This document shows, in pieces, positions 1 to 11,700 of a DNA stretch of 64,000 bases (positions are counted from its first letter, which is position 1; every line of letters begins with the position of its first letter). Origin of the DNA: Dichomitus squalens LYAD-421 SS1 (lineage: Eukaryota; Basidiomycota; Agaricomycetes; Polyporales; Polyporaceae); the NCBI RefSeq assembly GCF_000275845.1, contig NW_006766887.1:101371-165370 (forward strand), given 5' to 3'. Below the pieces are notes generated by a model. That model was not told the origin of the DNA. It searched no databases and saw only the letters and a program-made list of their open reading frames with translations. A program made the position numbers and the translations under genes.

Positions 1-65
1 AAAGCGGAGGTCGGCACGAAGGCACGAGACCTACGAAAGCTAGTCTTCACGCAGGCAGCGACAGA

Positions 66-147
66 CTAGTCCCAATGACCAAGTTATACATTAGCAATCG
101 GAGGGAGATACAACGCTATGGTCACTCACCTAGTCCCAATGACCAAG
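66..147. repeat. Two 18 bp direct repeats
   Basis: The sequence CTAGTCCCAATGACCAAG occurs at 66-83 and again at 130-147. It lies upstream of the 405-983 ORF and of a TATATA motif near 185. It may be a duplicated promoter element or chance; nothing else ties it to a function. Confidence 0.6.
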
Positions 148-404
148 AGGTCGAGATGGGGACTAGGGAGTGCCTAAGGGGTCCTTATATACTAGAAGGG
201 CTGCTTAGCAACCAAAGACAAGGCGCGAGAGCGAGGCAGTGAAGATGACAAAGGGAGAACAAAGGGCGGGAAGGAAAAGGCAAAGGCATGGCGATCACGG
301 GAACGTAGCATGCGGGTGTGGGAACGTATCTGCAGTGTCCAAACTGGGATGGGCTAAGAAAGGAAATGGTCCGAAAATGGAAGGTGGGCGTCAAGGGGAG
401 GGGA

Positions 405-983
405 ATGGGCGGCAAAAAGGGGCGTCTGTCCAACGTCCGTGACAAAAGACTTGCTGATCACCGTCAGGCACCAGTGCCATATGCTCTCCCTCCACCTCCG
501 GTTCACGGGGCTGCCGATTACTCCAGCTGGCCGGGAACGTCCTACGCGGAGACCTCTGACTCTGGCTATCCGTTCTATATGATGCCTCAACTTGACCTGA
601 GTGTTGCCGCTCTTCCTCTCTATGGTCCTCAACAAGGAGCCCTTCATATGGATCCCCTTGGTATTCCGTCTTCTACCCCTTCCTATGAAGCGCCGCCTAT
701 GCAGCAGAATGCACTGGCTGGGCCCTCTCAGGTTGCGCAGAATCAATACCTGCTGAACGAGGACGATCCATATCATCCGGAGCATGCGCAGCCTCAGTGG
801 GGAGTGCCTCACAAAGGCTACTGGGATGGCCATGGAGGCACCTCTTCTGTCCCCGAAGCCGCTGCAGCGCAGTCGGAAAATCCCGATGATCAGCCATCGG
901 ACGAACGTCCGCGTATTACGGACGATTCTGCTGATCGGCAAGGGGATGTAGACACAGGGTCAGAATACATCTTCTGGTACTAG
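405..983 (+). CDS. Hypothetical disordered Pro/Tyr-rich protein (192 aa)
   Basis: I do not recognise a domain. The open frame from the ATG at 405 encodes 192 residues rich in Pro, Tyr, Ser and Gln, with a basic start (MGGKKGRLSNVRDKR), a PPPP motif and an acidic C-terminus ending in EYIFWY. A TATATA motif lies near 185 and the region between would be the 5' leader. The start was chosen because the MGGKK beginning and the following Pro-rich stretch resemble the start of the 430-aa proteins at 4313 and 25967 (MSGKKK, then a PPPG stretch). This suggests a distant, shorter relative. The resemblance is by eye and limited to the N-terminus and composition. The frame could also be extended upstream to 318. 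Confidence 0.4.
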   Translation: MGGKKGRLSNVRDKRLADHRQAPVPYALPPPPVHGAADYSSWPGTSYAETSDSGYPFYMMPQLDLSVAALPLYGPQQGALHMDPLGIPSSTPSYEAPPMQQNALAGPSQVAQNQYLLNEDDPYHPEHAQPQWGVPHKGYWDGHGGTSSVPEAAAAQSENPDDQPSDERPRITDDSADRQGDVDTGSEYIFWY

Positions 984-2795
984 CCCCTGATACACCGCTG
1001 AGCACTCATATCGACGAGTCGTTCACATGCTGCAGATCGCTGCCACCGCTGCACAATAGCGCTGTGCCCCGATTGGACACTGAGGCCATGCCTCGTGTGC
1101 CATGACTGTTAGCAATTCTACTGACGCCTGTTTTCTCGCTATCCTCATGGAGTACACGCTATTGAAAGTCTCCTTCGTTTTGTCGAATGCACCTTGCTGT
1201 TTCAATCATAGGCTATCTTCCGCATGTTGTTTGGGCACCGCTTTCTTCGTTCTGTAGATTTTACACTGCTGTCGTCGTGATCCCCTGTCATATCCTCCGC
1301 TGTTCTTCTCGCTTCTTCTTCTTCTTCTTCTAGATCCCGTTTATTGCCCTGCGAGGCCGAGCCTCATGGTAGGCCGTAAATACAATCCTGTCTACATGTG
1401 TGGTAAAAGGGGTCGGCGGTACATAATCTTCTCGCTTTGTCTATACAATCACTATGACTAGTAACGGAATGCACTCAAGGCGTGTGAAGCATAGTCTCGA
1501 GCGGTTCCGTATTGACTAGCATGAGCTATGCGCCGTGTAATGATGGTCTCAAGTCAGATCGAACAACTACGTAGTCCATAGTGTGGCGACAGTAGCAGAC
1601 TGGGGCTGTGAGGGCTGAGACGATTACACACTCAATATCAATAACACCTGAGGTCAGGTCCAATGAAGTTGAGAGGCAGGCTGGCCACCGCTATAGCGTA
1701 CTACGTCAGGAAGAATAAGCATCGTCCACGAAGCCGCCAATTCTCTCGTCAGACTCTCCCGTGTGGACGACACAAGTCGTCGAGCCTCGCAGGACAACAG
1801 TTAATACCTCGGGTCACGTTTGATCAAGACAAGAAGTGGCGTGGAGTCTTCAGCTTCGAGCGTGACACCCTCGGCCTCGGGCACCCACCGTAATTAACAG
1901 CTGTGTTCCCCTTCTCGTGTTAGCGAAGCGTGCATATCACAGTGGATTGTAGGAAGTATCAATCCTGGGAAGAGGATACGGGAGATAATAACAGAACGAC
2001 TGTCACGAATCCGGGAGCCGTGAATGCGTTACCCAATGTGAGCTATATGGGCCCGATACTATGTATACGACAAATGGAGGCCTCCTACCTGTCAGAAAAA
2101 CGAGCTGAGCAGCATATTCAGGTCCCTGCCGAGGCATTGACACCGCACAATGGCCACGCGGTCCGCTCGATCGCACGCACCCACAGCCGCTCATATTATA
2201 TGTCTCACTACGCCCGTCCGATCAGGTCCTTGCCATGTCTTCTATCTGTCATGTAACAGGCCGGCGGGACAGCCTCTTGAGACTGATATCGCACAAGCTA
2301 CCTTTCTTGGACGCCATAGGATGAGTCAATTGTAGCCATAAGTGACCTGCTATGTTCGACAGACCCACTGGGGATTAGTGCCCGGAAAACAGAGTACTTG
2401 AACGGCTAAGAGGACATACTTGCCAGCGAGAGTTCCGAGTCCGCGACACAGCGTGCTTGGTAATACTTGCTGTCCGGCATGCGTGACAGCGCATAACGTT
2501 GAAGCCTTCCGGGGTCACGGTCTCACAATCTACTACTTTGAACGCTCAATGAGAGGCATACCTTCCGAACGATGTTTTGCAAGCACCATAGTCCACACAT
2601 ATTCGTATCCGAGCTTGAAGCAGACGCCTACACGCCGTTGCTTCACTGATTACTCGTAGACCGCACATAAGACGCAGTCCGTTGATACCCAAATTCACCG
2701 GCGGAGATGTGTCTGGGCTCCCTCGCGGTACAATGGCCCTGTCCCACGAGGTAAGTTGACATATCTTCGTGATACGGGTGGCGTAAGAAGTGTGC
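984..2795. other. Intergenic stretch, no gene recognised
   Basis: Only short, composition-neutral frames are present here and none resembles a known family. A (CTT)n microsatellite of about 20 nt lies at 1312-1331. The left element copy begins to align with its inverted partner near 2796. Confidence 0.6.
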
Positions 2796-3806
2796 TGCAG
2801 CGCATGAAGATGCAGGCAGGACGGAAGCAGACTAGATTGTTAGGGCGCCAGGACAGAAGCGCGCAGAGGACACAGGTCTCCCGCGACTCCCAAATCGGGA
2901 TACTCTTGTTCGATCGTCCATTAAACCGTCGCTACCTTAAGGCCCCCTGGCGATGGTTCCCCACTCTCTACCGTCCACACTGCATGAACTCGGCTACGGA
3001 TCACAATGGCGTTGTACACCCCAGCCATTGTCACTGTTACCAAGGACCGACAAGGTTTGATACGCGGTGGGCTCAAGTCCTCAGGTGAGCTGTCCTACCA
3101 TGCTCGTCTCATTCTTCCCTGACTATGCTTCAGGCAGCTTCATCGTCGTAGCACAATGATCAATGAAAAGATCTACGGAATTCTACCTTATGGACTCTTG
3201 GCACACTACTCAGTCAACTGCATCTTAAACATGGTATCGGTCGTCCTAGCACCCGCCCGGAATCGTTTCTGGGGGAAGACATTTTCGTTGTTGGTAGTAA
3301 GTGCTCTCAAAGATCATACCATCGCATGTGCTCTTCCGCGGGGAACACATACGCTCCTTTGCCTTCTCGCTACTGTAAAGTCTCGCCCCGCTGTATCTCG
3401 TGCAAATAAATTTGTCGCAGAATTGGGCCGTGGACTTCACGTGCCAGTTGGCTGTGACTTGGTGACGCATATATGCTACGACCGACAGCATTCTACTGTC
3501 GCCGTTGAGTCTTCCGTGCCCCAGACTGCTCTCGTTTGCATTATCTCTGGTTGTTGAGTACGCCGTCTCCGACTGATATCCTAGCCCTGCTGTCACAGAG
3601 CTAAGGTATCAGTCACCCCGACATTGTGTGTCACGGTGCGTAAAAGCGGCCCGTCAGCTGTCATGCATCGGTCAGAATGATCGTCCGTCCATGGACGAGG
3701 CGAGCTGCAGCACATCATAGACCAGGGACGGTCCAGCGGATATTTCCGCGTCTCTTTGATGCACCGGCGTCCGACGAAGCTTCTCTTGCTTTCCCACAAC
3801 GCAATT

Positions 3807-3858
3807 GCGAGTATACGGAGAAATGCGAGTATACGGAGAAATGCGAGTTTACGGAAAT
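3807..3858 (+). repeat. 18 bp minisatellite, ~2.9 units
   Basis: The unit GCGAGTATACGGAGAAAT is repeated at 3807-3824 and 3825-3842, with a shortened variant at 3843-3858. The inverted copy (near 26430) has only one unit, so the expansion happened in the left copy or was lost in the right one. Confidence 0.85.
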
Positions 3859-4312
3859 GTGCCTCAGAAGGAGACGTGTATTTTGGAATTCCTGGTATGT
3901 CACGCTTTCCCTAATGACCTCTCTGCCGGTGAACCGCGTACGCTCATAGTGCCCGTCTCAGCCCTCCGAACTCGCCGACGGGAAGGAAGCGTGTGACAGG
4001 GTTATGTTCTCTGCCTTGGTGAGCACCGCCTCGTGTCAGTTTGAACGTCGCGAGCTACAGAAGGGGCTATGGAATGACGGTGACAAGTGCGGCATCCCGG
4101 CACGAATCATTGGACTGTGGTGTCCGCAAACGCACCGTAATAATTCTGATTTGGACATCTGCACGAGGCGCATCGTCGGTCCAAGCGTCGCAACTACGCA
4201 AGTATATGGAGGCGGAAGTGTGGTGCGCGGCAAACCAGCCAACTTGTCTCTTCACTCTCGACCTTGTACTCCCCCTCGATACCTTGTACTCCTGAGCCAC
4301 CTTGTTTTCGCG

Positions 4313-5712
4313 ATGTCAGGAAAGAAGAAGTCCGAGAACAAACGCGATACGCGAAAGCCGGACCCCTTGGCTGGTCGGAAACAGGCAGGCATTGTACTCT
4401 GTCGCAGTTGCCGTCATTATTGATGTCGGTTGTGTTCCTCAGTATGAAAGCCACGGGCGAAACTTCTTCAGTCCACCACCAGGCCCCCTCCAACAAGCAC
4501 CAATCGTAGGCGTGCTACAGGAAGGAAATTTCCAGCCGCACCAGCAGGCGGCAGAGAAACCGAGGCGCAAGGCGTCGCCGAACGCGTCGAAGGTGAGCTC
4601 TCTCCTGATGCGTTGTCCTGCTTGGGCTGACCGTGTGCTTTCCCTTCAAGTCTCGGGATAAGTCATCCCAATCATCGACCTCTGTAACATCCGTCTCCCA
4701 AGGGATTGCTCTGCCTGAAGATGCCCGGGAGCCAGTCAATGGGTCGCATGGGTCGTCCCTCGTCCCTCCTACGGGTCTTGCAGAGGCGCCCCCTACGACC
4801 TCTCTCCAGTCTCCAGTTCGTAGCCTTACAGAGTGGCTCGAGCTATTCCCTCCTCCTCACACCACAGCAACCGCACCGTATGTTGGTATGGAACCCCCCT
4901 TGGACAACGTCGCCTATCTGGAGCCGTACTTTGCGATGAGTTCAATCCCGCCCCCCATGACTGGCCATCACGCACCATTCGACCCTTACGCTTGGTTCAC
5001 CGATCCCCCAGCACCATTGCAAGGTGCTTTTGGATATAACCTCTTCGCAGGGCATCAGGCGATGCAAGGCGTGCCCACTTACGACGACCCTGGGACGCGA
5101 GTGGCGCACTCTCCAGCGCCTCCCCTGTATGCATACATGCAGCCTCAGGAGGCACATGTCGTACAGCATATCGCGGACACGGTCGTTCCGTCGCAGCGCA
5201 CGGCGGGCCCAATTCGCACCCGTCATGGAGCAGTGATGCCTCACGATCCGCGTATGGTCACCGTCAATGGATCTGGAGCGCGGCGCCCTGGTCCGTATGA
5301 CCGCACTGGGCATACCAACGCTCGGGGCCCACGCCCTACGTACACTGTGCCGAATGCCTTCAGCACTGCCAGTCACCCTGGGGTCTCTGATGCTATCCCT
5401 TTCCCCGTGGATCCTTACGGAAGTGATCCTTTTGGTAGCCAGCCCATGTCGCAGCCCTTCCCCGCCATGACTTGGGAGACGGACGAGGCACAGTTCGTGA
5501 ACGCTCATCAATTCGCTGCATATGACCAATCCCTCTTCAATTTCAACGGCGAAGCTTCGTTGCCTGCCCATCTTGCAAGCGACAATTCCGGCACCATCTC
5601 ACAATCTATCGCGATGAATGGGGAGTGGGACCAACATCTCAGCAGCTTGATGCCCCACCCGCATTATTACACAGGCACAAACAGGACGCATGGCGCTCCA
5701 AGCGCATGCTGA
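4313..5712 (+). CDS. Disordered Pro/Tyr-rich protein of the duplicated element, left copy (430 aa)
   Basis: Function unknown. My model has three exons (4313-4393, 4443-4592, 4651-5712) with GT-AG introns of 49 and 58 nt and a total of 1293 nt, giving 430 aa. The N-terminus is basic (MSGKKKSENKRDTRK). The rest is Pro-, Ser-, Tyr- and His-rich without predicted fold, transmembrane segment or signal peptide, and contains PPPG, PPPH and PPPM motifs. Introns and frame are conserved without indels in the inverted copy (24568-25967). In the first 80 codons of exon 3 about 6 differences change the residue and 4 are silent, so constraint looks weak. It could be an element-borne gene or a lineage-specific gene duplicated with its surroundings. 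Confidence 0.6.
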
Positions 5713-6090
5713 TCCACTCGTACGCTCCGTACGCGTACTTCACTCATGCTAGGGATGAGGCGCGATCCCGTCTTTCATAGACGACCTCTTATACCGTTTA
5801 ACCCTCAGCAGCATTGCTCGACTGCATAGAACCGTGTTTCTTTCTCGCATTAGTGTGTTGTTTGGACATGTCTGCTCGTTTCCTACTACCTGTGTCGATG
5901 CGTCGTTGGTGTTGTTATACTTAGACTTAGTGTATCGTATCCTGTCGCGCTAGCTGATGAATGTCAAAGCAGCGTCTACGATTTCTCGCGAAGGAATAGT
6001 ATGTAGTCGATAATAGTCGGTACTGCCTTGGCTTTCAGCCACGATACACATATGCGAGTGAAACCATGATAGAGCTATGAGTCAAGTACA

Positions 6091-6113
6091 TGAAGTACAC
6101 GTCACGTACTTCA
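6091..6113. other. Short hairpin in the duplicated element
   Basis: TGAAGTAC (6091-6098) and GTACTTCA (6106-6113) form an 8 bp perfect stem around a 7 nt loop. An outer ATGAGT/ACTCAT pair extends it. The same structure is present in the inverted copy near 24165-24190. It lies 3' of the 430-aa gene and contains a TGACGT-type core on the opposite strand. Confidence 0.6.
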
Positions 6114-7360
6114 CTCATAACGCCACGACGGTTACACTACGACCTTTGATTCACGTATGGGTCATGTGTTTGAACCTCTCGGACAGACCTCGTGACTGCA
6201 TTCTTCCACGTAACGGCTAGCCCTTCCCAGCTTATTCAGTAACCACCCGGAAGCCCTCGCAACAAATAGAATCAATTGCCAACTTGAAGCAAAAGGTGCA
6301 AGACGACCAAGCTCACCTGATATCAGGGATCCTTCACGAACCATTTACAGAGACGATGTCGATCATAGTCAGTTTGCTTTGCCAATATGCTGAGTGCTTG
6401 ATGTCGTACTAAGTGGAGAACGTCACACGACACCTTTTGACTTGCCTGTCGAACGACCGGTGTCGCAGTTGTTACATTCGTGCCACAACCCAGCGCCCTT
6501 CATACATTCTGTGGCGCCGCAATGAACAGGTTAAATCGATGTGTAGACCGTGATCGTGCAAGAAATAAGCCTACCTGACAGCATTCCTCTGCGAGTCTTC
6601 AGTACTTCAGTGGACACAGACAGAAGACAGGAGGAGACCACTCTTTATATCCGTCCTGGCGGCTTAGATCGTCCTCATGTCAACCCCCGGCAAGAGGTAG
6701 ATAGGATTTGGACAGCATTGCCGACGCCAATCTTATTGTTCAGCCTTTGTTGCTCGGTAAATTAGACGGGACATGAGTAAGGACGCGGTTACGAATTCGA
6801 CGGCGTTGGCGTCCCATGCGTTTTGCCATACCACCTGATTGACTTCTCAATTGTTCTCCCTGTCGCCAATTGTCCGTACCTCGCGACGTAGCAAATAGTG
6901 CTTCTTATTGTGATATGATAGGATAAGACATTGTGGAATCAACGCATATTTCGCACGTGATCCAGCTACTCCATGCGCTAAACGAAGTACGCTATCCGAT
7001 GGACAAGAACTCTCCTTTACGTTGAGCGCACGGCGCCTACTTATCATCGTGGGCCAAAAGGATGGTCTAGGTCCACGTCGCAGCGAGAAAATCACGCGTG
7101 CGGATGGGAGGAGCAAAGTCAGGCACATGAGTAGGGTGGGACGTGGGGACGGACAAGGTTCATTGGGCGTTACCGTCGTTGCTGCTTGAAGAGAAGGGTC
7201 GCAGCCCATATTGTCGATGCAATTCACCGGCGGGAAGCACTCGCAAACCCTACGAGGCTCGCACCTTATTTCTAGCGCAAGTATTCATTGCAAAACCAAT
7301 GGGACCGAGCTGCAGTCGATGACAGCTTGTATCGCTTGACCTGTGTGCTGTTATGTACTA

Positions 7361-7830
7361 TCATGCAAGTGAAGCCACGACAGAGCTACGAGTAATACGG
7401 ATTTGATGATACATAAGATACGTTGAACTGATAACGTTCACGCAATGATGGTCATACTACATCCATTCCCACTACTTCCCATACCCCATCGTCCCTCGTG
7501 CAACAGCGCCAGGGCCCTCGCACCAAACAAGTAGACTCACTCAACAATCGGTGCGAGCTGACCGAGCCCATCTAACCTCTATCCGCCTTTAAGTGCACTG
7601 GTTTGCACAAGAAAAATGAGACGGAAGCATCGTTTATATCCATCCAGAGTGGCCTCGATCGTCCTCATACATAATAGCCTCCGACGAGAGAGAATAAGGC
7701 CTCTGGGAGATATCAACGACGCCGATCTTATTGTTCGGCCTCCATTGAAAGTTGATCCAGACTGAGCATCGATAAGGAGAGGCTCACATATTTTGGCGTC
7801 CTTTGCGTACGCCGTTTGTTCCCCCGGTCC
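7361..7830 (+). repeat. Diverged direct copy of the element's inner end
   Basis: This stretch aligns, with gaps, to about 6047-6850. Shared blocks include the GTGAA-CCA-GA-AGAGCTA-GAGT stretch (6054/7368), CCCTCGCA-CAAA (about 6255/7515), GATCGTCCTCAT (6667/7649) and the CGACGCC-ATCTTATTGTTC block (6721/7716). It is therefore a second, older fragment of the same repeat family next to the left copy. Confidence 0.6.
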
Positions 7831-8776
7831 TCAACAAGCCGATCTCACTGTATCTCAAATGGTGCGATACGCCTCTATTGTTTCATCTTGGTCTTGGAAC
7901 AAGACGTCGTTCGGTCGACGGCTAGATACGCTCGGGGTCGGCTACGATATATCTTGTCCCATTCTGCCCGTCAGTTGCAAAACGGAACCCGCTTCGACCG
8001 TAGGATGTCTCAGGTGGAGGACGAAAAAAATTGGTAGTTATCAATGATCGTCCCGCCATCAATTTTTCTGCAGCGTATTGAAACTTCTCATGCTGCCTCC
8101 GTTGAATGTCGTCCAGGAGAAGATCACACAACTGCTAATAGTAGGAAGAAAAGAGAGGCATGTGCATATATGCATATATCGTTCTATCTACCATTAACTT
8201 TACACGAAACCAGAATGCGAGACAAATACACTCCAGACAATGACGACCCGGCAGGTGACCCCAAAAAGTCTCGAAGCCTCCTTCGCCTCGTCTCGCCGTC
8301 AGCGCTGCCGCCGATATCATTGCGACAAACAGGAATATTAGCCCCGCCCCAGGGGCAGTGGTATACCGTATGGAACGTGGACACGAAAGATCAACGAGAG
8401 GAGACGGCGAGGGGTAAAACGTGAACGAGGGAGGAGGCGGGTAAAGGGTCCGCAACAGGTATGAGCCAGGTAGGAACAAGCAGAAAGCGAGAACGAGGAT
8501 AGCTAGAGAGGGGAAGGCCAACGGGTAGCAGGTCGGTAAGCTCGCGAATGTATGAAGCCGAGAAGGAGAGGGGCGGTCGGGGGCAACATCAATATGAAAA
8601 CAAGATACGAGACTGGGGTGCAGTGGTCGTGAAGGATGCTGGGACAATTCACGTACCAAGACAACATGGCCGGCCACCAGCCATGCGCGGCACGATACGC
8701 AGAGTGGTGAGAGGGGTAGGGGGGCTGAGACGTGCAGGAGAGCTAGATCAATATACATAGACGGAGCAATGAGCGA
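7831..8776. other. Downstream region of the FAR1-like gene
   Basis: There is no supported gene. A long minus-strand frame (8135-8758) is Pro/Leu/Ser-rich because the strand is pyrimidine-rich, and it lies directly 3' of the FAR1-like stop codon, so it is most likely 3' UTR or intergenic DNA. Confidence 0.6.
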
Positions 8777-11700
8777 TCACTCGCGGGCAACCCAGTCAGT
8801 ACTTCGAGAGACCAGCTCAATAGAGCTGTCGATCGTCCAGAACAGGCGCTCGATTGCGCTTCTACCGCTCCAGCTCTTCTGGTCGCGGAGCACCTTGGCC
8901 TAGTAAGATTTCGATCAGTACATGCGCGACTTCGGTGAGTTAACAATATACCTGTTGGGCACCAAAATTGCGCTGATCAAGAGCGAACGTATCCGCGTGC
9001 TCATCCAGGGCCTCCGACAGGATCTGCATGTCCTGCATGATCGACTGGATCGCCCTGACCGCAGACATCGTCAGGATCTCCTTCCTGTTCCTCGTCGTCG
9101 TCGCCCCGTCGCGGTTCGGCGGCGGCAGCGTCGCGGTGACGTTCTGCAGCACCGTGTGCAGGATCCGCCGCGTCTCGCTCATCAATTTTTGCGCCTGCGG
9201 CACGTTCCGCCTCGACACCAGCACGAGCATGCGCGTGATCATGTCCGACGCGAGCAGCTCCATCCGCCTGCGCACGATCACCGGGTCCGAGCTGTTCGGG
9301 GCCGGGGTCCGCGGCCTGCTGCCCGTGCTCGGGAGCAGGGTGACGGTGAGCAGGACAGGGTGCGCGAGGCGGGAGACGTTCTTGGCCGCGTTCGGGTCGA
9401 AGAACGAGCCGTCGACCTCAAACACGGGCACCTCGTCGATCATGCGGTCCATCATGCCCTCCGCGAGGTCGGGGAAGTCGCTGAGCGACATCGCGTCGAG
9501 GCCCATGCGCTGGTTGAACACGTCCGTCGCGTTCAGCGCGCGAGTAGGCTGGACGCCGTTGTGCGGCGAGGGCGGGCTCTGCAAGACGTCGCTGTTGTCC
9601 AGCTCGAGCTCGACGAGCATCTCCTTCCGCTCGCCGTACCGGAGCTCGCCAACCTCGACGTCGACGTCCCGGCCATCTGACGATAGGATGGCGAGGGGGC
9701 CCCCAGAGATCTTGCGGATCCGGAAGCGGTTGCCATCCACGATCTTCAGGTGCAGCTTCATGTTCGCGAGCCCGATGGACATCATGCCCCCGATGCAGCC
9801 CGCGAGGCAATCGCGGAGATCGTACCAGTCCTTCACGAACGTGTACGTCCCGCTCGTGTGGTTCGACATGAGCCAGAGCGATGCCGGATCATGAGACCGC
9901 CCGTATCCAAACGAGTGGATAGGCACGTTCGCGGCCTCGGCGCGCGCGAGGACGAGGTCCATCTGCGCCCTGCGTGTCGTCTCTGACGAGTCGCTGACAA
10001 GCACGAACCCAGTGACGGGGTTCCGCGATTTGCGCTGCAAGACCACGTCGAGACCTGTTAGGACGGATGGCAACGAACGCCAATCAGTCAAGCGCCCGTC
10101 ACGACCGCAGACACAGATGGCAGATACGTACCGTTGTTGACCGCAGTCACGACATCCGTCTTGTCTTCTTGCGACCCACGCACGAGGAACTCGTCATCGA
10201 AGTCCTCGCGTCTGCCGATGTCCTCGATGAACTTCTGTAGCCGCTGTCGGCTCTGCGGCTTGCCGAGGCTGAGGAACGGCGTCCGGCGCACGCGGCCGCC
10301 AACGCCCACTTCGAATGTCACCAAGCTCAGCCGGTCCTTCGACGAGAGGGAGTGGAAGATGAAGTCAAGCGACGTCTTGATCACGCGAATCTTGAGTGCC
10401 GCGGTGCTCGGCGTCGACGTGGGGCCAGGGACCGAGATGACGAGGATGAGGTCCATGGGCGGGTGCGCAAGCGGGGCGAGAGAGTTGGACGGCCCGGAGG
10501 ACATATGCGGCGCGACGAGCGGCTGTGGGGACGAGTACCTGCTGAGCTCGTCGTCCTCCTCGAGCGTGGAGAGTTTCTGGTGGAGACCCGGCCGCGGTCC
10601 GAGCGACGCGGAGCCGTACGACGTGTTAGAAGACACTGTCGACCGGGCGGACCCGTTGAGAAGGCTATCGGCGGTACTGACCGTGGTGCCCGTCGTGCTC
10701 CCGCTGAGCATGCGCATCGCCTTCTGGTTGCCCCCGTACTCGTCCGTGAGCATCCGCGCGGCCTTGGCGCTCCCGCCGAACTCCTCCAGGTCGGGCGACC
10801 GCGCGTACTCGGGCTGTTGTTGCGCCGCCTGCCCGGTCTGCTGCTGGTAGACGGCGACGAGGACTTGGATATGCTGTTTCCAAGTCTCCAACGACGACCG
10901 GTCCTTGAAGATGAGGATGAAGGAGTCCAGACGCTCGTCCTCCATGTCGATGGTCAGGGAAAGCTCTCCCTGCACCGACGTGTCCGTGACCTGCCGGATG
11001 TGCCGGATGTAAATGCGCCCCTTCAGGCGGAGGACTCCCTTCTGCGAGCTCCCGCCATTGATCGAGCCAGACCCAGTACCGTCACCAAACGCAGACGCCG
11101 CACCCGCGGACGAGAGCAGGCGGCCGAGCGTGCGCTTCTTCTCCTCCACGACGCAAATGATCGCCTCCTTGAACAGATAGACGAAGAACTCGCGTACGAG
11201 CGCGTCCCGCCGGACCGACAGAAGGTCGTACATCTGGAGCGGCCCAAGGCCAGACAGCGGGTGGCCCTTCCAGTCGATGATGCGGTTCCGGAGATCCTCC
11301 GTGATCGAGCTGAACGGCGAGTCCTCGTCCTGCTGGATGATCTCGCGCTCCAAGGGCGAGGTCACGAGCGGGTCCCTAGACGCCGAGGGCGACATGCGGT
11401 GTGACCTCCCGGACTGCGACTGCTGATCGGCGGGGATGTGCTGCGACTGAATTTGTGGCGACATGGTATAGTCCCCTGGGTGGTTCCCCGAATGCACCGA
11501 GTGGTTGCTCCCGTCGCGGTAGAGCGCGGGGTTCTTCTGCTGGGGCGTGAAGGCGTCCGAGACGGGCATGACTGAGCCCGGGACGTGAGTATTTTGCCGC
11601 TTTCCTGGGAGCTCGACGACGACCAAGCACGTAAGTGGCTGGCTTGGCTCCGAGCTGCGCGTGATGGTTGGGAATTCCGACTGGACGTGGATTGAGGGCG

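Larger units (their letters stand above)
2796..7180 (+). mobile_element. Left copy of a ~4.4 kb inverted duplicated element
   Basis: This block is matched by the reverse complement of about 22930-27490. The core (about 3840-6350, matching 23940-26440) is roughly 97% identical by eye and has no indel over 4264-5712. The outer part (2796-3840) and inner part (6350-7180) still align clearly but at about 80% or less, with many indels. The core carries a three-exon gene for a 430-aa disordered protein. No transposase, reverse transcriptase or integrase frame is visible. The block could be a non-autonomous transposable element or a segmental duplication. The right copy has about 200 bp direct repeats at its ends, which favours an element. 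Confidence 0.7.

Noticed and set aside
2796..7180. An autonomous transposon
   Set aside because: No reverse transcriptase, integrase, helicase or DDE transposase motif was found in either copy on either strand, so the element is at most non-autonomous.
8135..8758. Long minus-strand frame (about 200 aa)
   Set aside because: Its composition is low-complexity Pro/Leu/Ser from pyrimidine-rich DNA directly downstream of the FAR1-like stop. No family resemblance.
10352..11404. Long plus-strand frame opposite the PH region of the FAR1-like gene
   Set aside because: Antisense shadow: very Arg-rich and without domain resemblance.
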